From the NCBI RefSeq assembly GCF_964355755.1, contig NC_092674.1, positions 9,615,001 to 9,679,000 on the forward strand: DNA of 64,000 nt, in the 5' to 3' direction. A model generated the notes under the pieces. That model was not told the origin of the DNA and did no database searches. It saw only the letters and a program-made list of their open reading frames with translations. Below are positions 1 through 12,480 of this stretch, in pieces. Within the stretch, counting starts at the first letter, position 1. Every line of letters starts with the position of its first letter. The translations under genes and the position numbers were made by a program. This DNA comes from Antedon mediterranea. Lineage: Eukaryota; Echinodermata; Crinoidea; Comatulida; Antedonidae.

Positions 1-2818
1 CGCGATTTTATGAATTTCGCGTATTTAACATAGGTGAAAAACCAAATAACATTTTGAATTGAAACTTTGCAGAAGTTTAATTTATATCGTGCGCTAACTT
101 TCTGTGGAAAAAAAATTGCGAGTTTTACACAAATTTACGCGCGCACGCGCATTTAAAATTTGAAAATGCGAAAAAACAATTTCTAATCGACTTTCTACGC
201 GTTTCATGTCATTTTGAGCATGTCAAAAATTCCCACCCGCCCGCAATTTTTTACGCGCGCGGTGCGCACGTAGCATTAAATACATTTTTTTTTCGAGTGA
301 TTTATGTTTTTCCAGCCTTTTCTAGTAATTTTACAAACTTTTAAACAATTTTGACTTAAAATGACGTTATACGAGCACGTAGAATTGAACAATTTGCACA
401 GGTTTTTGATGAAAAAAATCAAAAATTCGTCAAAATTAAGCCTTTTTTTAAACAGTCGTAATTTCTATACTAAACAATGAAAGTTATTCTGATTACATAT
501 TCTGGAAGTTGATGAGTTGTAGATATCGGATCATGCATTAATATGGCTAACAGGACATTGTGATGTCATCGTAAGGCCACGCGAATATAAAATTTAGGAT
601 TTTTGTATCTTTCTTCATAGCTCATCACATTTAATAGAGCGCATCTACACTTATCCGTTTTCCATTTTCACCCCGATTTTGATATTGTCTAGATCAATCA
701 ACTATCTTTCGCACGAGTTAAAAATATTTTTATTTTTATGACGTCATCATGCCTAAAAATTTAAATTACGTGTGGCATAAATTTCATATTTACAGTAAAA
801 TTTTATCTGTTTATAGCTCGTAAGAATGAAATGTGATAATCATGATTAAAACGTTTTCTGGAAGCTATTGAATTGTAGATACGAAATCATGTGAACATTT
901 TGCTAATCGGATGTTGTGACGTCATCATATGGCCAGTTATATAAAAAAAGTCGTATTTTCATCTTTTGCGTTATAATTCATTACATTTAAAAGAGCGCGC
1001 ATCAATATTTCACTTATTCAAATTTCTTGTACACGCTAATATGTTGTTGCTGAGATAATTTCCTTCCGAAATTGCTACCTTCGCATTTCATTGTGAAACC
1101 GTCAGCATGTTAAAAATTGGAATAAATACCGGGTCCCGTATTTTCCCCTATTCTACACTGTATGTGATTGTGATATGTATACAGATTATACTGTGTATAC
1201 TATATGACACAAAATAACAGAATTCAGCAATAACAACATAATCATATTCTTCAGTCCAGGTCATAATGCCATAATCTTTTTCTGTGTGCAATATTCCAAC
1301 GTATGACGTGCTCGTGGCGTTTGTCGTGCGGATAACTAACTCGTCAAAGTGACGAGTTTCATGTCTAGTATTTTATTTGTGAGGGTACGGTAAAACCTTC
1401 AATTTAATTTCTCCACGTCAGGCCCGCCGAATCGACGCTGTTCAACGGAAGTTTGTACGATTTCTGTCAATCGTCAACAAATAATTATTTAATTCAACTT
1501 AATTAGTAGGCCTGATGGTGTTCAATTGTTGGTACATTGAGAAAAATGTCATGCGTGATTTACTGAAATGTACGGTGGCTGATTTCCGTAAAACAAAAAA
1601 ATTTATTTTATAACGCCCTAATTATACAATCCGTCCACACGTACATGCGCATGCGTAGTACATCAACAACCCCAGACCCATTAAGAGTTGCGACTTTGAA
1701 TGGATTGAATCAATTTTGTTAAAATAATAATATCATTATTTTGAAGATTAAAAAAAAAAATAGCTTTAATCCACATTTAATTTAACGGCTCTGGCTGTGC
1801 GCTCTATACACGCTCTACGCGTTTATTTTGTACAGCGATTCTCTATAGTAATGCATTGTTTTTACATTTTGTTGTTTAAAATCATCTTCGCAGTAACTTT
1901 ATGATTGCGTTATCTTAACAAAAACCTTAACAAATTGATTGTTTTGATATTTAAAACCTTGTGAATGTTATACATTTTTAAGCACATGACTCGACTCCAT
2001 ACACTACATAGGCATAGTTGGACACAAATGGTCAGTAATGTACCACGTGACTTTTTAAAATCCGTGAATGCTTACAATTGCCCAGATGGCTCTCGAATAC
2101 AGGAACTTTGGTGTTAAGAACTGGAAATTGTAAAAATGAACACAGAGCGAATGCAGTCAAACGCGATGTAATCTGCAAAAAGCTATTGTAATTTGGATAA
2201 TTGACCACAACGATTTTGCTTATTTTTGTCTTTTTCTTTCTCCTTCGAAGTACATCTTCGTACACTACTAGGACATTTCAACTACCTTCCTCTAAAAAAA
2301 CCACGACGAGCTTCTCCAATACGCTTTCCAGTGGTGTAAGCGGGAAATGGCAGTAGGACGGAATGTATTTTGCAAATGAACTATATTTCCATTCATGCAA
2401 AATTAACTAGAAAATAGTGATTAATACAGCATCATTCATAGAGTGCGCTGCAGGCCTAATAATTTGTTAAGGAAATTATTATTATGTCATTATGTTATTA
2501 TTAATTGTACAGTAATATAACACACCTGATTGTATCCTTGCAATTTGATTGGTATTAGGCATCACGTGCCATTTGGAATTCGCCATATCTCATGCAAATG
2601 TGATATCTAATGGTGATAATGAACGGTACTAATGCACGTTCAGCTTTCATTTTGAGGATTTTTGCCACGCGACGTTGTTGACAGATAACGTTCGGAAGTC
2701 AACGCCGTCTAGGAATTTATATTCTTTATACAATGAACGAATTAGTTATTAGTTCTTAAACGCTTTTGCTTTTTAGTTAAGTACAGGTGAACTTATTTAG
2801 GCCTATAGTCTATAGTTT
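1..2818. other. AT-rich noncoding DNA, no gene seen
   Basis: I find no convincing exon. The first 400 bases are rich in GCGC and long A/T runs and share a short motif (ACGTTATACGAGCACGT) with the GGTC-repeat family described at 17425. A diverged direct repeat of about 350 bases lies at 440-1015. Near 2082 there is a stretch resembling the left terminus of the foldback element at 46149 (AGATGG followed by TCTCGAATACA). The only long open frame (2032-2265, minus) has no recognisable family and no splice context. Confidence 0.5.
440..1015. repeat. diverged direct repeat, about 350-bp spacing
   Basis: Two stretches, about 440-650 and 800-1015, share an ordered series of motifs: TCTGGAAG, TTGTAGATA, GATCATG/AATCATG, a TGTGATGTCATC or TGTGACGTCATC block, and CATTTAATAGAGCGC or CATTTAAAAGAGCGCGC. 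They look like an old tandem duplication inside a dispersed repeat. No coding potential. Confidence 0.5.
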
Positions 2819-2822
2819 GTGG

Positions 2823-2853
<31 letters not shown>

Positions 2854-4738
2854 TATTGAACACTTTCATATTTAAATTTAAAAAATAGCTTAACATAATA
2901 ACACTTTCTTATTAATAGTAATACACAATATACATTTCTCTTAAGAACAAAATATAAATAATTTCACAATGTAATAAATATAAATTTTTTTTTTCTTTTC
3001 ACTTAAAAACAAAGTCTATAAATAATTTGTTGTCAATTTTTTCTTATACTGTATAACATATTTCAACTAAATAATTTAATTAAACATAAAACTTTCTTAT
3101 TCAAATAAATAGTTTAGCTTACTAAATAAACAGATCATAAAAGTCTATAAATAATTCAGGATTAAAAAACATAATATAACAAACAGTACTAAGTCCTTTT
3201 TTTTTAATGCAAAGTTACCAGTCAATAAGTTCATGTTTTTCCAAGAAAGGACTCCATTTATTTAAGTAAGTATGATGCTCCCCTTTAGTTTTCAAAATAA
3301 ATTCTTCTTGTTTAACGTGTAACTTAATCTCATTCACGAATCGAGCAATATTAGGCTTAATTTTTCTCATTTTACAGCTATATGTAGTGTCGACAAATTA
3401 GTAAAATAGTATTTAGGGCTTTAAATGATTTTTTTCTAACTCCAAAAAGGCATAATTCGGGGTTGATAATTACATTTATATTAAAATATGATTTCAACCA
3501 TTGTTTAATCTTTCTCCAAAATATTTTAATTTCACAGCATTGTGTAAAAATATGTATTAAGGTTTCTGTTTCTGCTTTACATAAAGCGCATAAAGGCGAG
3601 TCAATTTTCCCAATTTTATACAAAAAGGAGTTATTACCTAAAATTCTATGCACAATTTTATATTGAAACCAGATTAGTGGTGTGGACATAGTAAGTGAGA
3701 AAAACATGGTATTAATAATTTCCCACTCTTTATCAACATATAAAGTATCCAATGCCTTCTCCCACTTAATTTTAGCTTTCGATTGTTTTTTTTCTAGAGT
3801 TGATTAGAGTATTATAAATTAGCTTTGATCCTTTTTTATTTTTTATTACTACGCTAAGGTTAAAAGGTAGTAGTGGGCTATTTATTTTTCCTTTTGGAAA
3901 AATTTGATATAAAGACGTATGTTGTCTGACCGCATGTATTAGGCCTTCATATTGAAGAAAGTTGATGTTAAGATTATGACGTTTACAAAGTTGTTTTAAT
4001 GGAGTTATTCCATGTCTATCAACTAAATCATTTATAAAATTCACCCCATGATTACTCCAGTTTTTATAATAGATACTTTCTCCGCCGACTTTAATATTGT
4101 CATTCATCCAGAGTTTTTGTCTACATATCGATTCGGTGCTCATAGGAGTGTTGTGTTTCACAAATACGCACCACGCCTTTATTACATCCAGCCAAAATGC
4201 ATTGTAAGGCTTAACCTTCGCTAATTTGATTAATTTCGATGATCCGCCTTCTATGAGCCAAGTTTTATGAATATTCAACACGAGTGGAACTAAAAGAGCC
4301 CATCCTGTCTCATTGGACGTTACTAACCGTCTAACCCACGTGATTTTTACCGATTGAATATATGCGTTTATATCGACCATTCGTAAGCCTCCAAATTTAT
4401 TTTCTTGTATAAGTTGATCTCTGGATATTCTATCCACCCCTTTCAATATGAAACGATATAGTTCTGACTTAAGTGATTTTATTACATTTTCAGGGGGATC
4501 GGGTAATGTCGAAAGGATATAGGTAAGTTTGGACAGTAATAAAGACTTCACTACCGTGATTCTTCCCAAAACAGTTAAGTTTCTTTTTGACCAATGTCTC
4601 ATTGTATTTTTTATTGATTTATATACGTCTTCATAGTTCAAATCTACCATTTTATTTAAATTTGTACTGAACCGAATACCCAATGATTCAAAGGGTTCTC
4701 CATGTTTGATCCAATTTATATTATAGTGGATTAATTTT
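2819..4738 (-). mobile_element. 5'-truncated L1/Tx1-like LINE with poly(A) and 13-bp target duplication
   Basis: Read on the minus strand, the insertion runs from 4725 to a poly(A) tail (poly-T on + at about 2829-2854). It is flanked by identical copies of GTGGATTAATTTT at 2819-2831 and 4726-4738. The open frame at 4683-3772 has the look of the region after the reverse transcriptase of L1/Tx1-type LINEs. It continues in another frame at 3752-3378, which holds the zinc-binding motif CALC-x9-H-x4-C of the zf-RVT region. The break between frames near 3760 and the missing polymerase domain show a dead, 5'-truncated copy. Clade assignment is inferred from protein character only. Confidence 0.85.
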
Positions 4739-4807
4739 GATCATATGAATGGATACGAAGTCTGAAAAAAAAAGTCCAGAAATGAATGAATAAATAAATA
4801 ATAAAAT

Positions 4808-5399
4808 TGTAATTATTCTTTTTTTTTTTTTTTTTTTTTTTTCAGTATACATATGCAAAAGAAAAACAAAACCGACACAGCGGTGACATGAGGCAAAACA
4901 AAATAAATAACATTCTTAAAAACTTAAAAAGCAAAAGCAAAAAGCAAACATAAAAAGTAAAAGGTATATCTTCTTAGTTCTCCATTAATCCAAGACAATA
5001 AATTTCGCCTTGGTTTATCAAAATAAAATCTTATAAAATCAGAAGTTTAACAAGTTTCCAGTCCTCATTAAATAACTCTATATTGTCGTTTATCAAATGT
5101 AAGTATACTCTTCTATTTTTATAGTACGACTTAAAAAATTAACCAGTCCTGAATTTGATGGTTTAATATCAGAACATCTAGATATGTAAATAAAATATTT
5201 TACTAAAATGACAAGATTATTTACAGCATTGTAAGCATTACCAAATAAAATGCATTCTCTTGTAAGGGTTTTCTCTAAATTATAATTCCTCCTATTCATT
5301 TGTTTGCTTTTAATTAGTTGAATAACAAAAGCCCACAAAGTATTTGCATGGATACAACCATTAAATATATGCTGAATTGTTTCAGTGTAATTATTCTTT
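4808..5399 (-). mobile_element. short 5'-truncated LINE with poly(A) and 14-bp target duplication
   Basis: A second LINE fragment in the same orientation. The target duplication TGTAATTATTCTTT is perfect at 4808-4821 and 5386-5399, and a poly-T run at about 4818-4842 marks the 3' end. The open frame from about 5385 down to 5093 contains ETIQHIFNGC, the histidine/cysteine part of the zf-RVT motif, so only the last ~100 codons of a LINE protein were copied. The frame appears to continue upstream past the right target repeat, but that part is flanking DNA. Confidence 0.82.
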
Positions 5400-5784
5400 G
5401 CGGGATTCCACATTATCACAGCCACATACACTAGAATATAAGTTTAAGTTCCTCAAAATGATGATGTTTAGGCCTATATTTTCAAATCGGGCATTGCTAA
5501 ATATTGGTCTGACCCCCACATCAAGTTTCGCCCGTACGTTAATGAAGAGTTTGCAGTTATGACGATGGAGGGACAAATGAGCTAGTTCTCAATGTCCGAA
5601 GTTCAAGGTAAAATTCAAGGTAAATTCAAGAAGTTTCTACTGAAACTACTCTCCTTAATATTTGTAAATTTTATTCTTGTAATGTTTTTCTGCTTTTAAT
5701 GTTTCTTCATTGAAGATACCATTAACTACACTGTAAAAACTATAAACACAATGCTAAACACAATTCTTGTAGTCACTTTGGAGA

Positions 5785-5820
5785 CACATAGAATGCTAAA
5801 CATGTTTAGCATTCTATGTG
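5785..5820. repeat. perfect 36-bp palindrome
   Basis: The half-sites CACATAGAATGCTAAACA and TGTTTAGCATTCTATGTG are exact reverse complements with no spacer. The palindrome sits just inside the left end of the CACTG element and contains the TGTTTAG unit in both orientations. It may be a transposase-binding or strand-pairing site, or the fusion point of two inverted array units. Confidence 0.9.
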
Positions 5821-5878
5821 CTTAGGATTATTTCGTGTTTAGCACTAATGTGTTTAGTTTCGTTTTGTGTTTTTACTT

Positions 5879-6165
5879 TAGTGTTTAGAAGAAAAATATG
5901 CTTATCTTTCAAGTGTTTAGCCTTTTCTGTGTTTAGCTCGTTCTGTGTTTAGAAAATCTTAGTGTTTTTGATGTAGTGTTTAGAAGAAAAATATGCTTAT
6001 CTTTCAAGTGTTTAGTTTTTTCTGTGTTTAGCTCGTTCTGTGTTTAGAAAATAGTAGTGTTTTTGATGTAGTGTTTAGAAGAAAAATATGCTTATCTTTC
6101 AAGTGTTTAGCCCGTTTTGCGTTTAGCACAGAAGTGCTTGGAAAAGTATAGTGTTTCAACTTTAT
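5879..6165. repeat. 95-bp tandem repeat, about three units (left subterminal array)
   Basis: The marker AGAAGAAAAATATGC recurs at about 5887, 5982 and 6077, giving a 95-bp period. Each unit holds several GTGTTTAG copies. The array then degenerates to about 6300. It forms the left subterminal zone of the 7-kb element. Confidence 0.85.
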
Positions 6166-6800
6166 AGTGTTTGGAATATCATTTGTGCTTAAATGCAAGT
6201 GTTTAGACCGTTTTGCGTTTAGCATAGACGAGCTTAGCAATGTATTTCGTGTTGTAGACAATTAAGAACACATGCTTACTTGAAATATTTAGCAAACATG
6301 GGCTTACAAATGTGGTATTTTTGCTGTGGTGTTTATAAGAATATACTGTATTCTTTATATCTCTGGGTTTTCATGCTCTGCATTAACACTTTTTCATAGC
6401 CAATAATCACTTATTTTGTTGTTACCTTAAACTCCTATATTGGCCTTTATGCGTATCAGATTGACATCATTAATTAAGAACACAACGGACGAAAGTGATA
6501 TTTTTTAATCAAAACATTTTAATTATTTATTCATGTCTACCAATATAAACTGAAATATTACCTTTTGATAATAACATGAAAGATTAATAAAGGAGTTGAA
6601 TTTAATATACAGCTTCCAACATTGTGTTGACATTATGGAAAGCTGTGAATTGAAATAAAATATTTTGTTATCCTTTAAAATCCAGTATTGAAAAATACCT
6701 AATATTTGAGATACTGTGTCGGATAATGTAATCAAAAACATAATAAATTGCAAATCAACATATAGCATCAGATAACTGCACTTTGACTTTAAAAACATTT

Positions 6801-9800
6801 TCATTGCAGAGAATGCATGATTCTATCCGTTTCCCTGGGGTATTCTGCCTTAGTGGTTCTATGTCTTGATCCATGTCCTCCTGCAAGAGAAAAAGTAATG
6901 AATATTAAAATTAATCTGGTTTATTAATTCATTGACAACCGTATACAAAACAGCATTGTTTAAATTCTGCAATTACCTGCAATAAATAAAATAATAATAA
7001 ATAATGGGATAAAATTTAAAAAAAATATTAGTTCTGATGTCTCCTCTATAATTTTGTCCAGATGCTTAGAAGCATCTTCTATACGGTTACCAAGTCATAC
7101 ACGGACTCTAGATGAATATATTGAAAGTGGAAATTCAGTTTCAGTGCTAAAAGTGGACAAATTATGTTCATCTTCTCCTAGAGAAAGAAAGATGTTTGCT
7201 CAATATCCATGTCAGATGTCTAAGAAGAATAATAAAAGAAATATTATTTTGAAACAAAAAAATTGCATATTGAATTGTTGATGCCATTATCAGTCACGAT
7301 AGCTTACCGTAATGACCATTGTAGTCTTATTTCCATTGAGGTAGGCCTTGTTCCAAGGTTTATTGACATGAAACAGTTTGATATTTTTTTTAATAATTTT
7401 TATTTTAAAAAGACATATAGAAAAAAGTACACTCCACTAGAAGCCTTCAGTTGCCCTAAGACCTCATGAGGCTGACTAGTTAGAACTTCATTTAGACAAT
7501 AGTCTATTTATTTGGAGTGTACTGTTATTTATTGATATTTTAATAATTTTTTAAATAAACATACATTATTTATTTTTTATTTAAAAAATGCATAATATTG
7601 AAACAACTACACTCCACTAAAAGCCTGCAGTTGCCCTAAGACCTCATGAGGCTGTCTAGTTAGAACTTCATTGAGACAATAGTCTGTTTATTTAGAGTGT
7701 ACTGTTATTATTGATATTTTAATAATTGTATAATTTTGTTGTTTTTAAATAAACATACATTATTTATTTTTTTATTTAAAAAGACATATTGAAACAACTA
7801 CACTCCACTCGAAGCCTTCAGTTGCCCTAAGACCTCACGAGGCTGTCTAGTTAGAACTTCATTGAGACAATAGTCTATTTATTTGGAGTGTACTGTTATT
7901 ATTGATATTTTAATAATTGTATAATGTTGTTGATTTTAAATAAACATACATTATTTATTTTAAATTTAAAGACATATTGAAACAACTACACTCCACTAGA
8001 AGCCTGCAGTTGCCCTAAGACCTCATGAGGCTGACTAGTTAGAACTTCATTGAGACAATAGTCTATTTATTTAGAGTGTACATTATTGATATTTTAATAA
8101 TTGTATAATTTTGTTGTTTTTAAATAAACATATATTATTTATTTTTTAATTTAAAAAGACATATTGAAACAACTACACTCCACTAAAAGCTTGCAGTTGC
8201 CCGAAGACCTCATGAGGCTGTCTAGTTAGAACTTCATTGAGACAATAATCTATTTATTTGAAGTGTACTGTTATTATTGATATTTTAATAATTATATAAT
8301 TTTTTTGATTTTAAATAAACATAAATTATTTATTTATTAATTTAAAAAGACATATTGAAACAACTACACTCCACTAGAAGCCTGCAGTTGCCCTAAGACC
8401 TCACGAGGCTGACTAGTTAGAACTTCATTGAGACAATAGTCTATTTATTGGAGTGTACTGTTATTATTGTTATTTTAATAATTGTATAATTTTGTTGTTT
8501 TTAAATAAACATACATTATTTATTTTTAGTATTTTAAAAAGACATATTGAAACAACTACACTCCACTAGAAGCCTTCAGTTGCCCTTAAGACCTCATGAG
8601 GCTGACTAGTTAGAACTTCATTGAGACAATAGTCTATTTATTTGGAGTGTACTGTTATCATTGATATTTTAATAATTGTATAATTTTGTTGTTTTTGAAT
8701 AAACATACATTATTTATTTTTTAGTTTAAAAAACATATTGAAACAACTACACTCCACTAGAAGCCTTCAGTTGCCCTAAGACCTCACGAGGCTGACTAGT
8801 TAGAACTTCATTGAGACAATAGTCTATTTATTGGAGTGTACTGTTATCATTGATATTTTATTAATTGTATAATTTTGTTGTTTTTAAATAAACATACATT
8901 ATTTATTTTAAAAAGACATATTGAAACAACTACACTCCACTAGAAGCCTTCAGTTGCCCTAAGACCTCATGAGGCTGACTAGTTAGAACTTCATTAAGAC
9001 AATAGTCTATTTTTTTTGGAGTGTACTGTTATTATTGATGTTTTATTAATTGTATAATGTTGTTGTTTTTAAATAAACATACATTATTTATTTTTTATTT
9101 TAAAAAGACATATTGAAACAACTACACTCCACTAGAAGCCTTCAGTTGCCCTAAGACCTCATGAGGCTGACTAGTTAGAACTTCATTGAGACAATAGTCT
9201 ATTTATTTGGAGTGTACTGTTATTATTGATGTTTTATTAATTGTATAATTTTGTTGTTTTTAAATAAACATACATTATTTATTATTTATTTTAAAAAGAC
9301 ATATTGAAACAACTACACTCCACTAGAAGCCTTCAGTTGCCCTAAGACCTCACAAGGCTGACTAGTTAGAACTTCATTGAGACAATAGTCTATTTATTTG
9401 GAGTGTACTGTTATTATTGATGTTTTATTAATTGTATAATTTTGTTGTTTTTAAATAAACATACATTATTTATTTTTTATTTTAAAAAGACATATTGAAA
9501 CAAATACACTCCACTAGAAGCCTTCAGTTGCCCTAAGACCTCATGAGGCTGACTAGTAAGAGCTTCCTTGAGACAATAGTCTATTTGTTTTAAGTGTTAG
9601 TTTTACTGTAGGCCTATAATAATATAACGACAATTATTGTTTTCCAATGCATTATTAAATTTTTTTTAAATACAGGTTAGGCCTATTACCATTATAATAT
9701 GTGGTCAGATTCTGAAAATATACAAGAAATTTACCAGACTATGTTAAAACAATTAAAACATTCACATTTTTTTAAAATAAAGAATAAAAGAGCAAAATAT

Positions 9801-9942
9801 AATAGCTTAGTGATATCTAAAAATAAAACTAGATTTTAGATTCTCACCTTCAATTATTTTGGCATCATCTTCTGGGATTCCACACTCAATCAAACAAGTT
9901 TTGATTTCTTCAGCAGAACTGTTATCATCTATTAAATCCATG
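6801..9942 (-). CDS. possible small two-exon gene inside the 7-kb element (hypothetical)
   Basis: Weak candidate. On the minus strand a T-rich AG acceptor leads into exon A (9942-9848), which opens with ATG at 9941, encodes MDLIDDNSSAEEIKTC and about 15 further residues, and ends at a GTGAGA donor. A second acceptor (TCTCTTGCAG) gives exon B (6880-6801), which joins in frame and stops after about 25 codons, for a ~57-residue product. A possible noncoding first exon ends at a GTAAGT donor near 10718, downstream of a TATATATA stretch near 10905. The satellite array would be in the intron. I do not recognise the protein; the first exon loosely resembles the start of a SAM-type helical domain. 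It may be a captured or decayed fragment. Confidence 0.2.
7428..9600. repeat. satellite array, 12 units of about 190 bp
   Basis: Units beginning TACACTCCA start at about 7428, 7608, 7799, 7987, 8174, 8365, 8557, 8748, 8931, 9123, 9314 and 9505 (spacing 180-192). Each unit holds a conserved ~95-bp block bounded by TACACTCCA and its inverse TGGAGTGTA, with a central CCTCATGAGG palindrome, followed by an A/T-rich spacer containing AATAAA. The conserved block therefore looks like a miniature inverted-repeat cassette repeated in tandem. The third to eleventh units are the most alike. The array lies within the 7-kb CACTG element. Confidence 0.95.
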
Positions 9943-11149
9943 CTGAAAAAAAAGAACCAATATAAACATATAGGCCTACCTCACAAATACAGTATATTTG
10001 CAATCTATTTTTACACAATACTATACACTAGATATTTGTGGCAACAACCCTTGACCTTTTAGTGATCAATCATTCAGCTGATTCATTCTCAAAGAATTCA
10101 GCTTACTCTAGCAAATTGAGGATAGTAATGCTTGAGTGATTTCTCTCTCCTAATTCTTGTCCTCATTCTAAATGAAAATATTTAATTTCCTTTCTTTTTT
10201 CCTATAAAATTATAACAGTAATACTAATAGTAAATGACATTAACATGATCATAGCCTATGAAGGAGCTATGGCCTAGTCTAGAAAAATAAGTAAATACTT
10301 TTTGAGTCCAGTTCCTAATATTCACTCAGGGAAGAAATGGAAAGGTTTCCTACCCCATTTCCTACTTAGTAACTTAGTACTTTCTAGGATTTTTATCAAA
10401 TAATCTACAGGGTTAGGATATATTGTTTTGACAACTCAAGTAACATGACCACAGTGCTGTTTTCAATTTTTCCTCTCGACTATTATTAACTGTATTAAAA
10501 GTAAAAAAGATTGTTATTATCGATAGTGGAATGGGCGATTTCTAGGTTTGCCGATTTCTTTGCTTTTCACCTATACTCTCGTTGCTGCTGTTGTCGACCG
10601 TTGGCCAAAACTAGGCCGGCTATACAAGACATCGGCAAGCAACTCTATTATTCTAAAAGGCAAATTTAATATAATCACTATATACATATTACCAATACAA
10701 ACAATGTGAAATAACTTACCTGCAATATATGATTACTTCAATCAACGTAAAAAAGCTAAGAATTAGAAAGATTTTTGTTTCACCTTCCCGACACCACTCC
10801 CATCCAACTCAACGGCTTCTGCTAAAAAGGCGCGCACTAGATTCGCGGGTTTTTCTCCTCATCAATCATAATCAGTCGTTCCTTGGGGTGTTGCTATTGT
10901 ATGTATATATAGATGCACGGCGAGTGGTAAAAGGATGGGAAATGTGGTGTATTTTGGTCGAAACCGATGCATCAATTTACTCTATTAATCAAATTATAAT
11001 ATAATAAAACGTATCTAAATGGATCTATTAACTTTCCAAAACAACATGTTGGTACCGTAAATCGAAATAGCAGAACTTATCAATCCAACAAACAATTTAC
11101 CAAACTAAATGGATCTATTCAATCCAATACACATTTCCAAATGCATGCC

Positions 11150-12480
11150 AGCATAATAAAAATATTAAACACAATAAGTAATGTTATGAAACACAGTGGT
11201 GTTCAGATTTTAAACGTAAATTCTCTAAGAACAATTTAAAGCCCCATTCCCTACGTTTTTTAGATCTAATTTAAGATCACAAACTATATTTAATGTAAAA
11301 ATAATACTATATGGTCCTATTGCGATAACTTTTTTCGTCTTTAAACGGTTAAAAATGTGAAAAATAAATCGATTTTAATAATTATAGCGGCCCGCTATAA
11401 ATCCCAAAATGCATTGCGCGCGGATTGATATTGTTGTTTTTCACCTGTAATTCGCCCACTTTTCGATCGATCGTGAAGCCAAAACAAATGGAAGACTCCT
11501 AACTTTTCAGCGAAAATACCGGGTTTTCCCCAATTTGTATCAACGGAGTCTGGCAAAAATAGAAAGACAATTAATGCAGCAACTATACAACGTCAGGCTA
11601 GGTATATAGCTAGCGTACGATGTTCGTACGTTACCGATGTTTACCAGCTAGGCCTACAAAACTAAGCCTAGCTAGGCTAGGCCTGAGACCGTCCACGAGA
11701 GGTCGATCGCCGCGAGCTACTTAGGTAGTGCATTGTTTCTCACTTTTTATCATAATTTACCATAAAACGTACATTTAAGACAAGGAATGACATGGTTTAA
11801 TGTTTTTAAAGTGATACTATATGTATTATTTTCCAAAAAACGTCCAAAATTGCAGGGAAGGGGTCTTTAAACAAACGCTCTCACTTCTAAACACCAACTT
11901 TAGTAAGCACAAACAAATATTAAACACAATAAGTGTGTTATTAAACACAGTGGTGTTTAGATTTGAAAGTTAAATTCTCTAAACATAATTTAAACAAACA
12001 CTTTCACTTCTAAACACCAATTTTAGTAAGCACAAACAAATATTAAACACAATAAGTGTGTTATTAAACACAGTAGTGTTTAGATTTGAAACGTAAATTC
12101 TCTAAACATAATTTAAACAAACACTTTCACTTCTAAAACACAAATTTTAGTAAGCACAAACAAATATTAAACACAATAAGTGTGTTATTAAACACAGTGG
12201 TGTTTAGATTTGAAACGTAAATTCTCTAAACATAGGCTAATTTTATACAAACACTTTCACCTCTAAACACCAATTTTATTAAGCACAAACAAATATTAAA
12301 CACAATAAGTGTGTTATTAAACACAGTGGTGTTTAGATTTGAAACGTAAATTCTCTAAACATAATTTAAAGAAACACTTTCATTTCTAAACACCAATTTT
12401 AATAAGCACAAACAAATATTAAACATGTAAGTTTGTTTTATTAAACACAATCATGTTTAAGATTCAAACGTTAATTTTTC
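11150..12480. repeat. 123-bp tandem array (right subterminal), interrupted by a MITE
   Basis: The marker TAAACACAATAAGTGTG recurs at about 11921, 12044, 12167 and 12297, with a degenerate copy at about 11165 and another near 12420. Each ~123-bp unit contains CTAAACAC-type motifs in both orientations. The first and second units are separated by the TTAA-flanked insertion at 11236-11870. From 12480 to 12770 the motifs continue without a clear period. Confidence 0.88.
11236..11870. mobile_element. T2-like MITE with TTAA target duplication
   Basis: The ends are TTAAAGCCCCATTCCCTAC on the left and the near-inverse of TTAAAGACCCCTTCCCTGC on the right. The neighbouring tandem units give the empty site: they read CTCTAAACATAATTTAAAC where this copy is split at TTTAA, so the insertion duplicated TTAA. 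The terminus TTAA-AG resembles T2-type MITEs and piggyBac-like TTAA insertion. There is no coding capacity. It is younger than the array it interrupts. Confidence 0.85.

Noticed and set aside
2032-2265. 77-codon open frame on the minus strand
   Set aside because: No family resemblance, no splice context and AT-rich composition; likely chance.
6028-6261. Open frame with repeated LNAKR-type words on the minus strand
   Set aside because: It is the translation of the TGTTTAG tandem array and not a protein repeat under selection.
7428-9600. CRISPR-like array
   Set aside because: Units are ~190 bp with similar spacers and no unique inserts, in a eukaryotic transposon; this is a satellite.
10729-11004. 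91-codon open frame on the plus strand
   Set aside because: It overlaps the putative leader region of the opposite strand and shows no recognisable protein character.
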